This document shows positions 53,789-62,263 of a stretch of 64,000 nt of DNA, in pieces. Location of the stretch: NCBI GenBank assembly GCA_963791945.1, contig CAWBUD010000004.1:472321-536320 (forward strand). The letters are read 5' to 3'. Numbering within the stretch: position 1 is the first letter of the stretch; each line of letters starts with the position of its first letter. A program made the translations under genes and the position numbers. A model generated the notes under the pieces. It saw only the letters and a program-made list of their open reading frames with translations, made no database searches and was not told the DNA's origin. This stretch comes from PALSA-1003 sp963791945 (GTDB lineage Bacteria > Pseudomonadota > Gammaproteobacteria > Burkholderiales > Casimicrobiaceae).

Positions 53789-53827
53789 CTCAAACCCGGA
53801 GAACTCCGGAAAAGCCGGGGCGGTTCA

Positions 53828-54987
53828 ATGCGCCAGCGTGTACCTACCTCTACATCGACAAGTCGATGCAGGATCACGGTCTCTTCCAGGCCATCTGCCG
53901 CACGAACCGCCTCGACGGCGAGGATAAGATTTTCGGTTACATCGTCGATTACAAGGACTTGTTCAAGAAGGTACAGGGAGCGATGGCGGTCTATACCTCC
54001 GAGCTCGACCATAGTGCCGGCGGCGAGAGCCCTGAGGTGCTGCTCCAAGATCGGCTCAAGAAGGGGCGCGAGCGCCTGGATGAGGCGCTGGAAGCGGTGG
54101 CGCTATTGTGCGAAGCGGTCCAGCCTCCAAAGGGCGAACTGGAACACATCCACTATTTTTGCGGCAACACTGAGCTCCCCGACGCTCTCAAGGAGCATGA
54201 ACCACAGCGGGTCGCGCTATACAAGGGAACGGCTGCTCTCGTGCGAGCCTACGCGAATATTGCCGATGACTTGCCAGAGGCGGGCTACACGGACGCACAA
54301 ATCTACGGCATCAAGAAAGACGTCGAACGAACGCTCAAACTGCGCGAAATAATCCGCCAAGCGAGCGGAGAGACGATCGACCTCAAGGCGTATGAAGCGG
54401 ACATGCGCCACCTGATCGATACCTATATCCAGGCCGATGAGCCGCGCGAGATCTCCGACTTTGGCGAGATGGGACTCCTCGACTTGATCGTAAAGAGCGG
54501 CATTGCGGAGGCGATCAACAAATTACCGAGCGGCATTAAGAGCAACAAGGACGCGGTCGCGGAAACCATAGCCAACAACGTGCGCAGCAAGATCATCAAG
54601 GAGCAGCTCAACGACCCTGCATTCTACGACAAGATGTCAGTGCTGCTTAAAGAGATCCTTGCGGACTTGAAAGCGAAACGAATCGACTACGAAGCGTTTC
54701 TAAAGCGCATCGCGACACTTGCCAAGCAGGTACAGGCAGGCAAGTCGGATGAGACGCCCGTGAAGCTCAACACACCAGGCAAGCGCGCCCTCTACAATAA
54801 CCTCAAACAGAATGAAGCTCTCGCCCTCAAGATCGATGAGATGGTACGGCGGGTAAGGCCGAACGCCTTTCGCGGCAATCTGGCCAAAGAAAACGTCATT
54901 AGGGCGGCGCTCTTTCCGCTTCTCAGCAATGACAAGATAGAGGTAGAACGGATCTTCACGATTATCAAGGCACAACCCGAATACTGA
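53828..54987 (+). pseudogene. hsdR: hsdR remnant, C-terminal part
   Basis: Resumes the HsdR frame after the IS: TYLYIDKSMQDHGLFQAICR, then DKIFGYIVDYKDLFKKVQGA, ELDHSAGGESPEVLLQDRLK and an uninterrupted C-terminal domain (GETIDLKAYEADMRHLIDTY) to TGA 54,985-54,987. This region binds the HsdMS modification complex in intact enzymes. hsdM and hsdS are not seen in the window. An internal Met at 53,866 can begin a 373-residue product, but it would lack ATPase and nuclease. Confidence 0.85.
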
Positions 54988-55703
54988 TGCAGCATCAGAT
55001 ACAACTTGGCGGTATTGATGTGGACGTTGTCCGCAAGAACATCAAGAACCTCCACTTGAGCGTGCATCCGCCAACCGGCCGGGTGCGCATTGCCGCGCCC
55101 GAGCGTATGAGCCTTGACACCATCCGCGTGTTCGCCATTGCCAAATTGCCTTGGATAAAACGGCAGCAGCGCAAGCTGCGGGAGCAAGAACGTGAGACGC
55201 CGCGTGAGTACCTAGACCGTGAAAGTCACCACGTTTGGGGCAAGCGGTATCTTCTGAAAGTCATCGAAACTGATCAGCCGCCGACGGTGGAGTTAAGCCA
55301 CGGCCACATGATCCTCCGCGTGCGCCCAGGTACCCACACAGAGAAGCGGCAGGCGATCCTCGAAGAATGGCATCGTGAGCAGTTGCGGAACGCCGTCCCT
55401 CCACTCGTCGCAAAATGGGAGCGGCTGATGGGAGTAGAGGTAGGGCGTATCTTCGTCCAGCGCATGAAGACGAAATGGGGTAGCTGCAATCACCGTGCTG
55501 GTTCCATCCGGCTGAATACCGATCTCATTAGAAAGCCGAGGGAATGCCTCGAATACATTATTGTCCACGAGATGGCGCACCTGATCGAACACACACACAA
55601 CGCGGGCTTCATGGAGTTGATGGATCAATTCATGCCGCGGTGGCCGTTCTGCCGCGAGAGGCTGAATCGCCTGCCTGTCCCCCATGCAGATTGGGATTAC
55701 TGA
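54987..55703 (+). CDS. M48/YgjP-type (DUF45) zinc metallopeptidase
   Basis: A 238-residue protein. N-terminal beta-rich segment (VVRKNIKNLHLSVHPPTGRV), then RTKWGSCN-like MKTKWGSCNHRAGSIRLNT and the zinc motif HEMAHLIEHTHNAGF (HExxH plus distal His). This is the DUF45/WLM-related family often encoded next to type I restriction genes. The ATG overlaps the hsdR stop (TGATG), so it was cotranscribed with hsdR. Its role in restriction systems is not defined. No signal peptide. Confidence 0.88.
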   Translation: MQHQIQLGGIDVDVVRKNIKNLHLSVHPPTGRVRIAAPERMSLDTIRVFAIAKLPWIKRQQRKLREQERETPREYLDRESHHVWGKRYLLKVIETDQPPTVELSHGHMILRVRPGTHTEKRQAILEEWHREQLRNAVPPLVAKWERLMGVEVGRIFVQRMKTKWGSCNHRAGSIRLNTDLIRKPRECLEYIIVHEMAHLIEHTHNAGFMELMDQFMPRWPFCRERLNRLPVPHADWDY

Positions 55704-55941
55704 GGCTCGCTGAAGCGGCAGGCGTCTTGCGCGAGAGGTCGGCAGTGGCATGACTGAAATGAGCTCCAAGTACCCCGCCCCTGTCTTAAGTGGCAGCTGG
55801 TACCCAGTTCTGCGAACCGAGGCCTAGGTACTTGAACCGAGGGCGAATGAAACGCGCACCTGATGCGTCGCGGCATGCACGGCAAGCGAGCGCTGCGCGC
55901 GCCAGTCTTGCGTAATCCGAGCTAAGCTACGAGGCTACTTC

Positions 55942-56562
55942 ATGACCGGCTTCGATAACCCCCTCGAGACGTGGAACGCGCGCTTCGCGCGTGAGGACTT
56001 TCTGTTCGGCGAGGAGCCGAACGCGTTCCTGCGCACCCAAGCGCACTGGCTGCGAGCCGGTGACTCTGTACTCTGTGTCGCCGATGGCGAAGGTCGGAAC
56101 AGTGTCTGGCTTGCTGAGCAAGGCTTTCAGGTCACCGCGTTCGACTTCGCACCCAACGCAGTTGCCAAGGCCAAGCGCCTAGCAGAACGCCGCAACGTCA
56201 GCGTTAGCCACGAACTGGGCGACGCGTACACCTGGCCGTGGACTGTCAAGCGTTACGACGCGGTGGTGGCGGTGTTCATCCAGTTCCTGCCACCAGACTA
56301 CCGCGACAGCGTGTTTGCCGGGATGAAGTCAGCCGTAGAGCCGAGCGGTCTGTTCCTCCTCGAAGGCTATCGGCCCGAGCAGGTGGACTACGGCACCGGC
56401 GGGCCGCCCCGTCGTGAACATATGTATACACGGGAGTGGCTGGAACGCATGTTCTCGGACTGGAGGATTCTGGTCCTCAAAGACTACAACGCCGTGATTC
56501 AGGAAGGACAAGCGCACAACGGGATGTCGGCGCTTATCGACTTGGTTGCGCGGAAGCCGTAG
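55942..56562 (+). CDS. class I SAM-dependent methyltransferase, TehB-like
   Basis: A 206-residue cytoplasmic methyltransferase. VLCVADGEGRNSVWLAEQGF is the SAM-binding motif I (GEGRNS is typical of the TehB/thiol-methyltransferase-like group); VTAFDFAPNAVAKAKRLAER supplies motif II; YDAVVAVFIQFLPPDYR and GLFLLEGYRPEQ are motifs IV-V. The substrate is unknown; relatives methylate thiols or metalloids. It starts at an ATG with a CTACGAGG ribosome region. It stands alone between repeat-rich spacers and may be ordinary chromosome right of the second island. Confidence 0.83.
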   Translation: MTGFDNPLETWNARFAREDFLFGEEPNAFLRTQAHWLRAGDSVLCVADGEGRNSVWLAEQGFQVTAFDFAPNAVAKAKRLAERRNVSVSHELGDAYTWPWTVKRYDAVVAVFIQFLPPDYRDSVFAGMKSAVEPSGLFLLEGYRPEQVDYGTGGPPRREHMYTREWLERMFSDWRILVLKDYNAVIQEGQAHNGMSALIDLVARKP

Positions 56563-57099
56563 GTAGGCAAAGCGTTCAGACCAGCATATCGTCTCGGTAG
56601 CCCTCGAAGTCATTCAACCCGCTTGGCGTCCCAGCCTCTTTTGATCAAAGCGAGCTGCCCGCCATTTCGCCCGACGTCCTGAAGGACGGTACTAAGTCCC
56701 TCGAGCCAAGTACGTCGTACTTCGAATGACGTGCGACGACAGAAAGAAGTAGGGGCGTCCTTCACATCGAGGGACTGCGTTCGCAGAGCGGCCATCCGCG
56801 AAGTCGCTGAGACCGGTCGTTCGATGTCGCAATCTACCCTTCGCCCGCCCGCGATCTCTGGTATGCCTTTAGATAGCAGTGTAGCCTACGCTTGTTTCGT
56901 CAAACAAATAGATTGTCGACGAAGCACGCCTTTGGCGTGATTCCTTGTTGATCGCGCATCCGACATGTTCGAAGTGTGAAGACTAAGATGTCGGCTCACT
57001 GGCGGTACACGTTCGCTGGGATATGGCGCGTCAGATTCGCCTTCGTCCACGAACAACGCGCGTAGCGTTGGTTTCAAAATAGCGCAAGGGGATTTGTCT
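56563..57099. other. intergenic region containing repeat copy B
   Basis: No gene found. It holds the family 1 repeat (56,687-56,835). The last 30 bp have the AAGGGGA ribosome site of the following gene. Confidence 0.5.
56687..56835. repeat. dispersed repeat family 1, copy B
   Basis: About 150 bp that closely matches 17,336-17,488. It begins CGGTACTAAGTCCCTCGAGC and ends GCTGAGACCGGTCGTTCGATG. The conserved ends with a more variable middle suggest a short mobile or structured repeat. Confidence 0.65.
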
Positions 57100-58143
57100 A
57101 TGAAATTCTTGAAAACGCTAACTACGTTAGTCATTGTCCAGACGCTCTACTCACCAGCGGGTTTAGCGCAGGACAAATGTGGCGACATAATCTCAAAGAT
57201 CGTAACCACCAAGTTCTCCGCCAGCAATGAAAACGAGCGAGCCACTTTGATCTTCAATACATGCAGTATGTCATTCGAAGAACACAAGAAGGCTTATGGG
57301 AATAAAGCCTCGGCCAACTTCCAAGCCCTAAGCGGGAAACGCGAATACAGCAGCAGCTCTTACGATCAGTTCAAACAGGAAAGTTGCACCAATCTTTCTA
57401 CAGACAAGGCTCGGTCAGCACAGCAGTACGCCTTCCAACAAGGGCCCGATTCGGAAGGCGTACGCGCTTGGCGTGAATGTATGCTGAATCGGGAAGGCTT
57501 GACCTGCTGGGTGCAGCCCTCAGGAGCAATAGGTAGCGTTTCCCTGGTCATCAACTGGCGAAGCGATTTGACCACGCTGCCTAAGGTGACCGAGTCTTTT
57601 CTCTCGAGCGGAAGTCAGTCTTCGGCCGCTGGTGCGGTGCCTGGTAAGTTGTTGCCTATCGGCGCGATACTCCCACGAGGTTCAAAGGCGATAGAGATCA
57701 CTAAGCCTCCGCGAGGTGCACTTGACGCATCTCTTTCCGTCGAGGTTGATGGTCAGGGTAGGTCCTGCAACGTATTCGTATCTGCACCCCTGCAACCAGT
57801 AGTAGTTCGCACCATCCCGCTGTCGCAGCCACCTCAGAAGTATGGGGACCAGGGGGGCATATGCGACGCCAGTATTTCGTTCGCTAATACCTCCAGTGAC
57901 AAGAAACAGATCGAAGTGCGAGCCCGGGCAGCAGCCAGATCAAAGGGTAACGGTTCGGTCGAGGTTACTGCAACGGTTACGGGCCAACCACCATGCAAGA
58001 GTGGAGTGCGAGGCAGTATTAATATGGAGACAGCGGTACAGTGCAAAATGGTGATTGAGGCGAATAGCACAGTGACCGCCAAGGCGGTTCAAGGGAATCA
58101 AAACGCTGACTGCGTGACTACTCGCGTCGAGATTTGGCAATAA
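57100..58143 (+). CDS. secreted hypothetical protein
   Basis: A 347-residue protein. Signal peptide: MKFLKTLTTLVIVQTLYSPAG, with cleavage after GLAQ. The mature part has an N-terminal alpha/polar region with CGDIISKIVTTKFSASNENE and paired Cys (QESCTN; RECMLN; LTCWVQ), then a beta-rich C-terminal half (ALDASLSVEVDGQGRSCNVF; GNGSVEVTATVTGQPPC). Its G+C is lower than that of the surrounding genes by eye, which may point to transfer. No family is recognised. An in-frame TTG at 57094 is a less likely start. Confidence 0.65.
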   Translation: MKFLKTLTTLVIVQTLYSPAGLAQDKCGDIISKIVTTKFSASNENERATLIFNTCSMSFEEHKKAYGNKASANFQALSGKREYSSSSYDQFKQESCTNLSTDKARSAQQYAFQQGPDSEGVRAWRECMLNREGLTCWVQPSGAIGSVSLVINWRSDLTTLPKVTESFLSSGSQSSAAGAVPGKLLPIGAILPRGSKAIEITKPPRGALDASLSVEVDGQGRSCNVFVSAPLQPVVVRTIPLSQPPQKYGDQGGICDASISFANTSSDKKQIEVRARAAARSKGNGSVEVTATVTGQPPCKSGVRGSINMETAVQCKMVIEANSTVTAKAVQGNQNADCVTTRVEIWQ

Positions 58144-59036
58144 TTTGCGGACGGACTCTTCAGTGGAGTATCTGAACCAACCTGCGAGAGCCAGCGGTAC
58201 CGAACACCTCAGTGAAATTGACTGGCGGTGACTATAGCTTCAGGCATGCTTCGGAGAAGCGCTCCCGGGACTTGTTGAATATCTCGTGTTGGCCGTTCAG
58301 CGAAGTCCACGAACGTCCAGTTAGCCAGTGCACGACTGGCAGCAGGGGCGCGAGCGCTGTCGTTGAGTGCGACGCGAAGCAAACTGATCGGAGGCTGCCT
58401 GTCCGATCAAGCGCGGCTCAGACTGCCTCGTACCTGGTACGGCGCACTGAGTCTTCGCATTTCGAATTCCGATCAAGGCACCGGGTACCTGATCGAGACT
58501 CGACGAACCTAGTGCCCCGCTCGAAGTGCTTGGTACTCCGTTCGGTGTCCGAGACCCTTTGCTGCAGTTGAGCTTCCCGCTGCCAACGGCTGTTGTGCCG
58601 CGGTTTTCGGACATTGCGACCGACGCGGCGTGTGTCTCTGACCGGCCACAAGCCGACGCCGGATTGGGCCTCTCAGTTCGCCCACAAGCGGCCATTGCTC
58701 TGACGCGTGACGTAAGGGCGCAGCAGTGGTGCCTTCGCCAGTATGAAGCCAACCGTTGCAGTAAATATGGCTATGTTCGCTGCCGCACCGACATTAGCGG
58801 GATGTCAGGGTAGATTGCCAAAGATGCGAGATCGGACTTCATTTGTCTCGCTTGGCAGGGTTGTCACGACCAGACGACGAGATCGCTACACGCCGAACCC
58901 GCAGTGGGGAATTTTGCGTACCGGAATCACAGGATGGAGCAATGCACGATCAACTGACGCGGCGCTGAATGAGATCCTCATGATCACGTCGCCTGACACC
59001 ACGGCACGCTGCGACAGGATCACGAAGGAGAAACAC
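58144..59036. other. intergenic region with repeat copy, no gene recognised
   Basis: It contains the family 3 repeat at 58,284-58,470. The frame upstream of the next gene is open from 58,743, but this part has no ribosome site and no folded-protein features. The last 20 bp (CACGAAGGAGAAACAC) are the ribosome-site leader of the next gene. Confidence 0.5.
58284..58470. repeat. dispersed repeat family 3, second copy
   Basis: Pairs with 20,572-20,775: GTTGGCCG.TC.GCGAAG, CACGA.CGTCC, GTGCACGAC.GGCAGCAG, CTGTCCGAT, then GCGGCGCACTGAGTCTNCGC-type end before TTTCGAA. Diverged but collinear. Confidence 0.6.
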
Positions 59037-59534
59037 ATGACGAAGCTGACAATCGCCGCGGCCATCACGGCATTCGCAATTGCAGTGACCGTACCCTTCA
59101 CGCTTGCGCAGACGGTGCCAAATTCCGCCCCGGCGCCGCCGACGGCAGCGTCGCGCGGCTACGAAATGGGCCCCGGCATGATGAACGGCCAAGCGCAAGC
59201 GCCAAGTCAAGGGCAAGCGCAAGGGCCGGCACAAGGCAGCTACGGTTCCGGCATGATGAACGGCCAAGCGCAAGCGCCAAGTCAAGGGCAAGCGCAAGGG
59301 CCGGCACAAGGCGGCTACGGTTCCAGCATGATGTACGGCCAAGCGCAAGCGCCAAGCCAAGGGCAAGCGCAAGGGCCGACACAAGGGCCGGCACAAGGCG
59401 GCTACGGTTCCAGCATGATGGGTGGCTACGGCGCCGGCTGGATGGGTGGATATGGCGGGATATGGTTGCCCATCCTGCTTATCCTCGTGGTTGCCGGCCT
59501 CGTGGTATGGGTCGTCAAGCAGAAGAGCAAGTAA
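59037..59534 (+). CDS. Met/Gly/Gln-rich exported membrane-anchored protein
   Basis: A 165-residue protein. Signal peptide (KLTIAAAITAFAIAVTVPFT, ending LAQ), then three 25-residue repeats of the type MMNGQAQAPSQGQAQGPAQG-(S/G)YGS, then MMGGYGAGWMGGYGG and one C-terminal helix (IWLPILLILVVAGLVVWVV) with KQKSK. The Met-rich MMGGYG motif recurs in two later proteins of this cluster. Such Met-rich periplasmic tails can bind copper(I), which fits the context; the function is inferred. Start chosen at 59037 behind GAAGGAGAAACAC. Confidence 0.7.
   Translation: MTKLTIAAAITAFAIAVTVPFTLAQTVPNSAPAPPTAASRGYEMGPGMMNGQAQAPSQGQAQGPAQGSYGSGMMNGQAQAPSQGQAQGPAQGGYGSSMMYGQAQAPSQGQAQGPTQGPAQGGYGSSMMGGYGAGWMGGYGGIWLPILLILVVAGLVVWVVKQKSK
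59176..59412 (+). repeat. 75-bp coding tandem repeat, three copies
   Basis: The units begin at 59176, 59251 and 59326 (GCATGATGNACGGCCAAGCG). The third unit is 12 bp longer. It encodes the 25-residue Gln/Ala/Pro repeats and is prone to length change by slippage. Confidence 0.75.
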
Positions 59535-59871
59535 ATGGACAGGTTCAATCGCGCGAACCGAAGCGTCGTGGGTTTGGCCGTGCAGGTGGGCCGTTGAAGA
59601 AGCCAGCGGCGGTCACGAAGTGATCGGCACGCTGCAAACGAGCTGTGAGCCGGGCCACACCGGACGGAACGAGGCCAGCGCAGCATCGTATGGGAGCGCC
59701 GTGCAATACGAGCCGAGGCGAACGACGACTTTGCTGCCGCTGCCTGGCGTGAAACGGCCCCTTCGATTGATTGCTGCTGCTTGGCCGAGCATTGGCCTTG
59801 ATTTGAGTCAAATTCTGAATCGGTACGCGGTCTAGACCGGAACTTCGTTATCGTCATGAGGTCGCATTGGC
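59535..59871. other. spacer with an FNR-like box
   Basis: No gene above 25 codons with support. It contains the palindrome at 59,798-59,811. Confidence 0.45.
59798..59811. promoter_or_regulatory. FNR/CRP-family-like palindrome
   Basis: TTGATTTGAGTCAA differs from TTGATnnnnATCAA at one base. It lies about 60 bp before the next gene start, a suitable distance for activation. Regulator identity is inferred. Confidence 0.4.
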
Positions 59872-60258
59872 GTGTTTAGGCCATTCCGTCAGCAGCGCAA
59901 GACCATAACCGGCGTCGCGCTCGGGGTGTGGCTCTTCGCGCTGTTCGTAGGGATCGCGCATGCGTGTGGCTGGGTTGAGCCGAGCATGGCGCCGGTTCAT
60001 GCGGTCGCCGCAAGTACGAGCGAACATTCCTCTGATGAAGGCGCGCCGGTCGGCTGCGAGCAGTTCTGCAAGTCCGACATTCCGGTCGTAACCAAGCTTC
60101 CACTCCTCGGCGACCAACCGGACGCGCAACCGCTGATCGTTGCGGTCAACAACGTCCGCGTCGTCCTCGCTTCTCCGCCTGCTTTCCCGCTGGCGCAGGC
60201 CGCACATTCGACTTCGGATGTGCCGCCCTTCCTCCGCTTCACTCGCCTCCGGCTCTAA
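59872..60258 (+). CDS. exported hypothetical protein of the metal cluster
   Basis: 128 residues from GTG 59872. An N-terminal helix (ITGVALGVWLFALFVGIAHA) followed by ACGWVEP suggests a signal or anchor. The mature part has a conserved-looking cysteine pair (GCEQFCKSDIP) and a His-containing segment (STSEHSS), both suited to metal binding. Small Cys/His proteins of this shape (DUF2946-like) occur in copper-resistance loci of betaproteobacteria, but the assignment is tentative. Confidence 0.55.
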   Translation: MFRPFRQQRKTITGVALGVWLFALFVGIAHACGWVEPSMAPVHAVAASTSEHSSDEGAPVGCEQFCKSDIPVVTKLPLLGDQPDAQPLIVAVNNVRVVLASPPAFPLAQAAHSTSDVPPFLRFTRLRL

Positions 60259-60450
60259 GCCGCGCTGATTCGCGGGGCGGTGCACGTCTGCCCTGCATGC
60301 GTGTGTCCCGGCTCGATCCGGTTCCACGCGGTCGGCGCGCCTTGGCGCGGCATAGGCGCAGACCCTCAGTCTGCAATCTAACGCAGGGACATTGACATGG
60401 GTACGTCACGTATCACGGCTCTTCCCAAGACGATCACGAAGGAGAAACAC

Positions 60451-61035
60451 ATGAAGAAACTGACTATCGTCGCGGCGCTCGCGGCAGTTGCAATCGCGGT
60501 AACCGTGCCGCTCACGTTTGCTCAGACAGGCGGCTACGGCATGGGACCCGGGATGATGGGCGGTTACGGCGGCAATGGCCAGGGGCCCGGAATGATGGGT
60601 GGCTACGGCGGTTACGGCCCGGGGGCTGGAATGATGGGTGGCTACGGCGGTTACGGCCCGGGGGCTGGGATGATGGGTGGCTACGGTGGCTATGGCATGG
60701 GGCCGGGGATGATGTACGGCTACGGCGCCAATGCCGCCGGCGCGCTCAACCTCACCGACGATCAGCGTGAAAAGATCACCAAGATTCAGGAGGCCCTGTC
60801 CACCAAGCATTGGGAGCTGATGGGCAAGATGCAGGAGCAGCAGTTCAAGCTCCGCGAACTGTCCGCCTCGGGCAAAGCCGACGATGCGGCCATCGGCAAG
60901 GCGTACAAGAACATCGAGGGCCTTCGCCAGCAGATGTGGGCCTCGGGAGCGGATGCACAGAAGCAGATGGACGCCGTACTCACGAAGGAGCAACGGGACC
61001 AGCTGCAACGTGGCTGGGGCCGCGGCACCAATTGA
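60451..61035 (+). CDS. LTxxQ (Spy/CpxP-like) periplasmic protein with Gly-Met repeats
   Basis: A 194-residue protein. The signal peptide (KKLTIVAALAAVAIAVTVPL) and the ribosome leader CACGAAGGAGAAACACATGA are almost identical to those of the gene at 59,037, so the 5' ends are duplicated. Then come several GGYGGYGPGAGMM repeats, followed by the helical LTxxQ domain: LNLTDDQREKITKIQEALST, then LRELSASGKADDAAIGKAYK and LTKEQRDQLQRGWG. Spy/CpxP relatives are periplasmic chaperones induced by envelope or metal stress. The start at 60451 is preferred to 60397. Confidence 0.8.
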   Translation: MKKLTIVAALAAVAIAVTVPLTFAQTGGYGMGPGMMGGYGGNGQGPGMMGGYGGYGPGAGMMGGYGGYGPGAGMMGGYGGYGMGPGMMYGYGANAAGALNLTDDQREKITKIQEALSTKHWELMGKMQEQQFKLRELSASGKADDAAIGKAYKNIEGLRQQMWASGADAQKQMDAVLTKEQRDQLQRGWGRGTN

Positions 61036-61167
61036 GCGCGCCTGCGAGGCGCCGCTGTGCTGCCTTGGTTGGGCTCATGGCGGCTGGCAATCAACCATCG
61101 GGCATATCGTCGGTCGGCTCGCGCGCTATCGGCTGACCGGCGGTCGCTCACAGGAGAGAGAAAGCTG

Positions 61168-62146
61168 ATGAAGGGAGCCAAAGGGTTCTGGGTGTCCGCC
61201 ATCGTCCTGCTTAGGCTGTCTGGCATCGCCATGGCCGACACCGTCACGCTGCAGCACATTCACGGTTCGGCCTATGGCGCCGATGGCAAGTCGCTCTATG
61301 TCGCAAGCCACCACGGACTTGCGACTACAAGGACGGCCGATGGTCGGTCATCGCCGGACCGCCGCACGATTACATGGTTTTTCCGCGATGCGGAAGTATT
61401 TCTACTCAAGCGGCCATCCCCCGCCCGGCTCGGGGTTTACCAATCCGCTGGGCCTAGTTCGCAGCGGCAATGGAGGGCTTCGGTGGGACAAACTCGGGCT
61501 GGAAGGCGAAGCGGACTTTCATCTGATCGCGACCGGATACGACACGCCGGCCGTCTACGTGTACAACCCGGAGCCGAATTCGCGCATGAAGGCAGCGGGG
61601 ATCTGGGCTACGTTGAACGACGGCTTTGGGTGGCGCCGGGCAGAGGCCAAGGGGCTCACGGGCAAGGTCGTGGCGCTCGCCGCACACCCGACAGATGCCC
61701 GAAGGCTCGCCGTGGCAACGGCCAGCGGCGTGTTCGTGTCCGAGGATGGTGGCGACCACTTTGTGCGGATGCCCGCAGACGGCCAGGTGCTCGCAGTCCA
61801 GTTCTCGCTCGACGGCAAAGACCTGTGGTTCGCGAGCCATGACGGCCGGGCCCACCTATACCGGGTCGATCTGGGAACCCGAGCGCGAACGGAGGTCAAT
61901 CTGCCGCCGCTCACCAACGACGCCGTGGTCTACATTGCGCCAGATCCCGCAGTGCCCTCGACCTATGCAATCGCGACTTTCGAGCGCGACATTTACGTCA
62001 CGGCCGATGCCGGCGGAGGCTGGCGGCAGGTCGTTGAGCGGGGACGCACCCGATGGCTGTTTACGTTAGAACTGCGGGCCAGACGATGCGGTACGAGCGA
62101 TTTGCGAGGCTCGGCAGGTCGCGGAGTTTCCGACGGCAAGTCTTAG
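61168..62146 (+). pseudogene. exported sialidase-fold (F510_1955-type) protein, frameshifted
   Basis: Starts ATG 61168 (GGAGAGAGAAAGCTG upstream) with a signal peptide ending AMADTVTL and HIHGSAYGADGKSLYVASHH. Near 61,325 and again near 61,377 one base is missing. The continuing frame reads FSAMRKYFYSSGHPPPGSGF, then NPLGLVRSGNGGLRWDKLGL, ATASGVFVSEDGGDHF and PDPAVPSTYAIATFERDIYV. This is the beta-propeller family found in copper/silver clusters. The two shifts lie 50 bp apart in otherwise conserved sequence, so they may be sequencing errors. Confidence 0.65.
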
Positions 62147-62263
62147 GGCATATCGGCGCCCGCGCATCGCCGCGGTCTGTCAGTGATTCGTGTGCGCGTG
62201 CGCCTTCGAGACTCGACCGCAGGTCGAGATGCGAATGATGAACGATCAGATGCAGGAGGAGAA

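Larger units (their letters stand above)
52508..53827. mobile_element. IS3-family insertion sequence
   Basis: 1,320 bp with about 29-bp inverted ends (TGAACCGCCCCGG..TT.CCGGAG on both sides read inward) and a 3-bp duplication ATG at 52505-52507 and 53828-53830. Removing it with one ATG restores hsdR exactly (GGT TTC GAT GCG CCA). It carries orfA and orfB in the usual order. Confidence 0.85.

Noticed and set aside
59176..59412. 75-bp tandem repeats considered as CRISPR-like
   Set aside because: Units are contiguous, in frame, and code for Gln/Ala/Pro repeats; there are no spacers.
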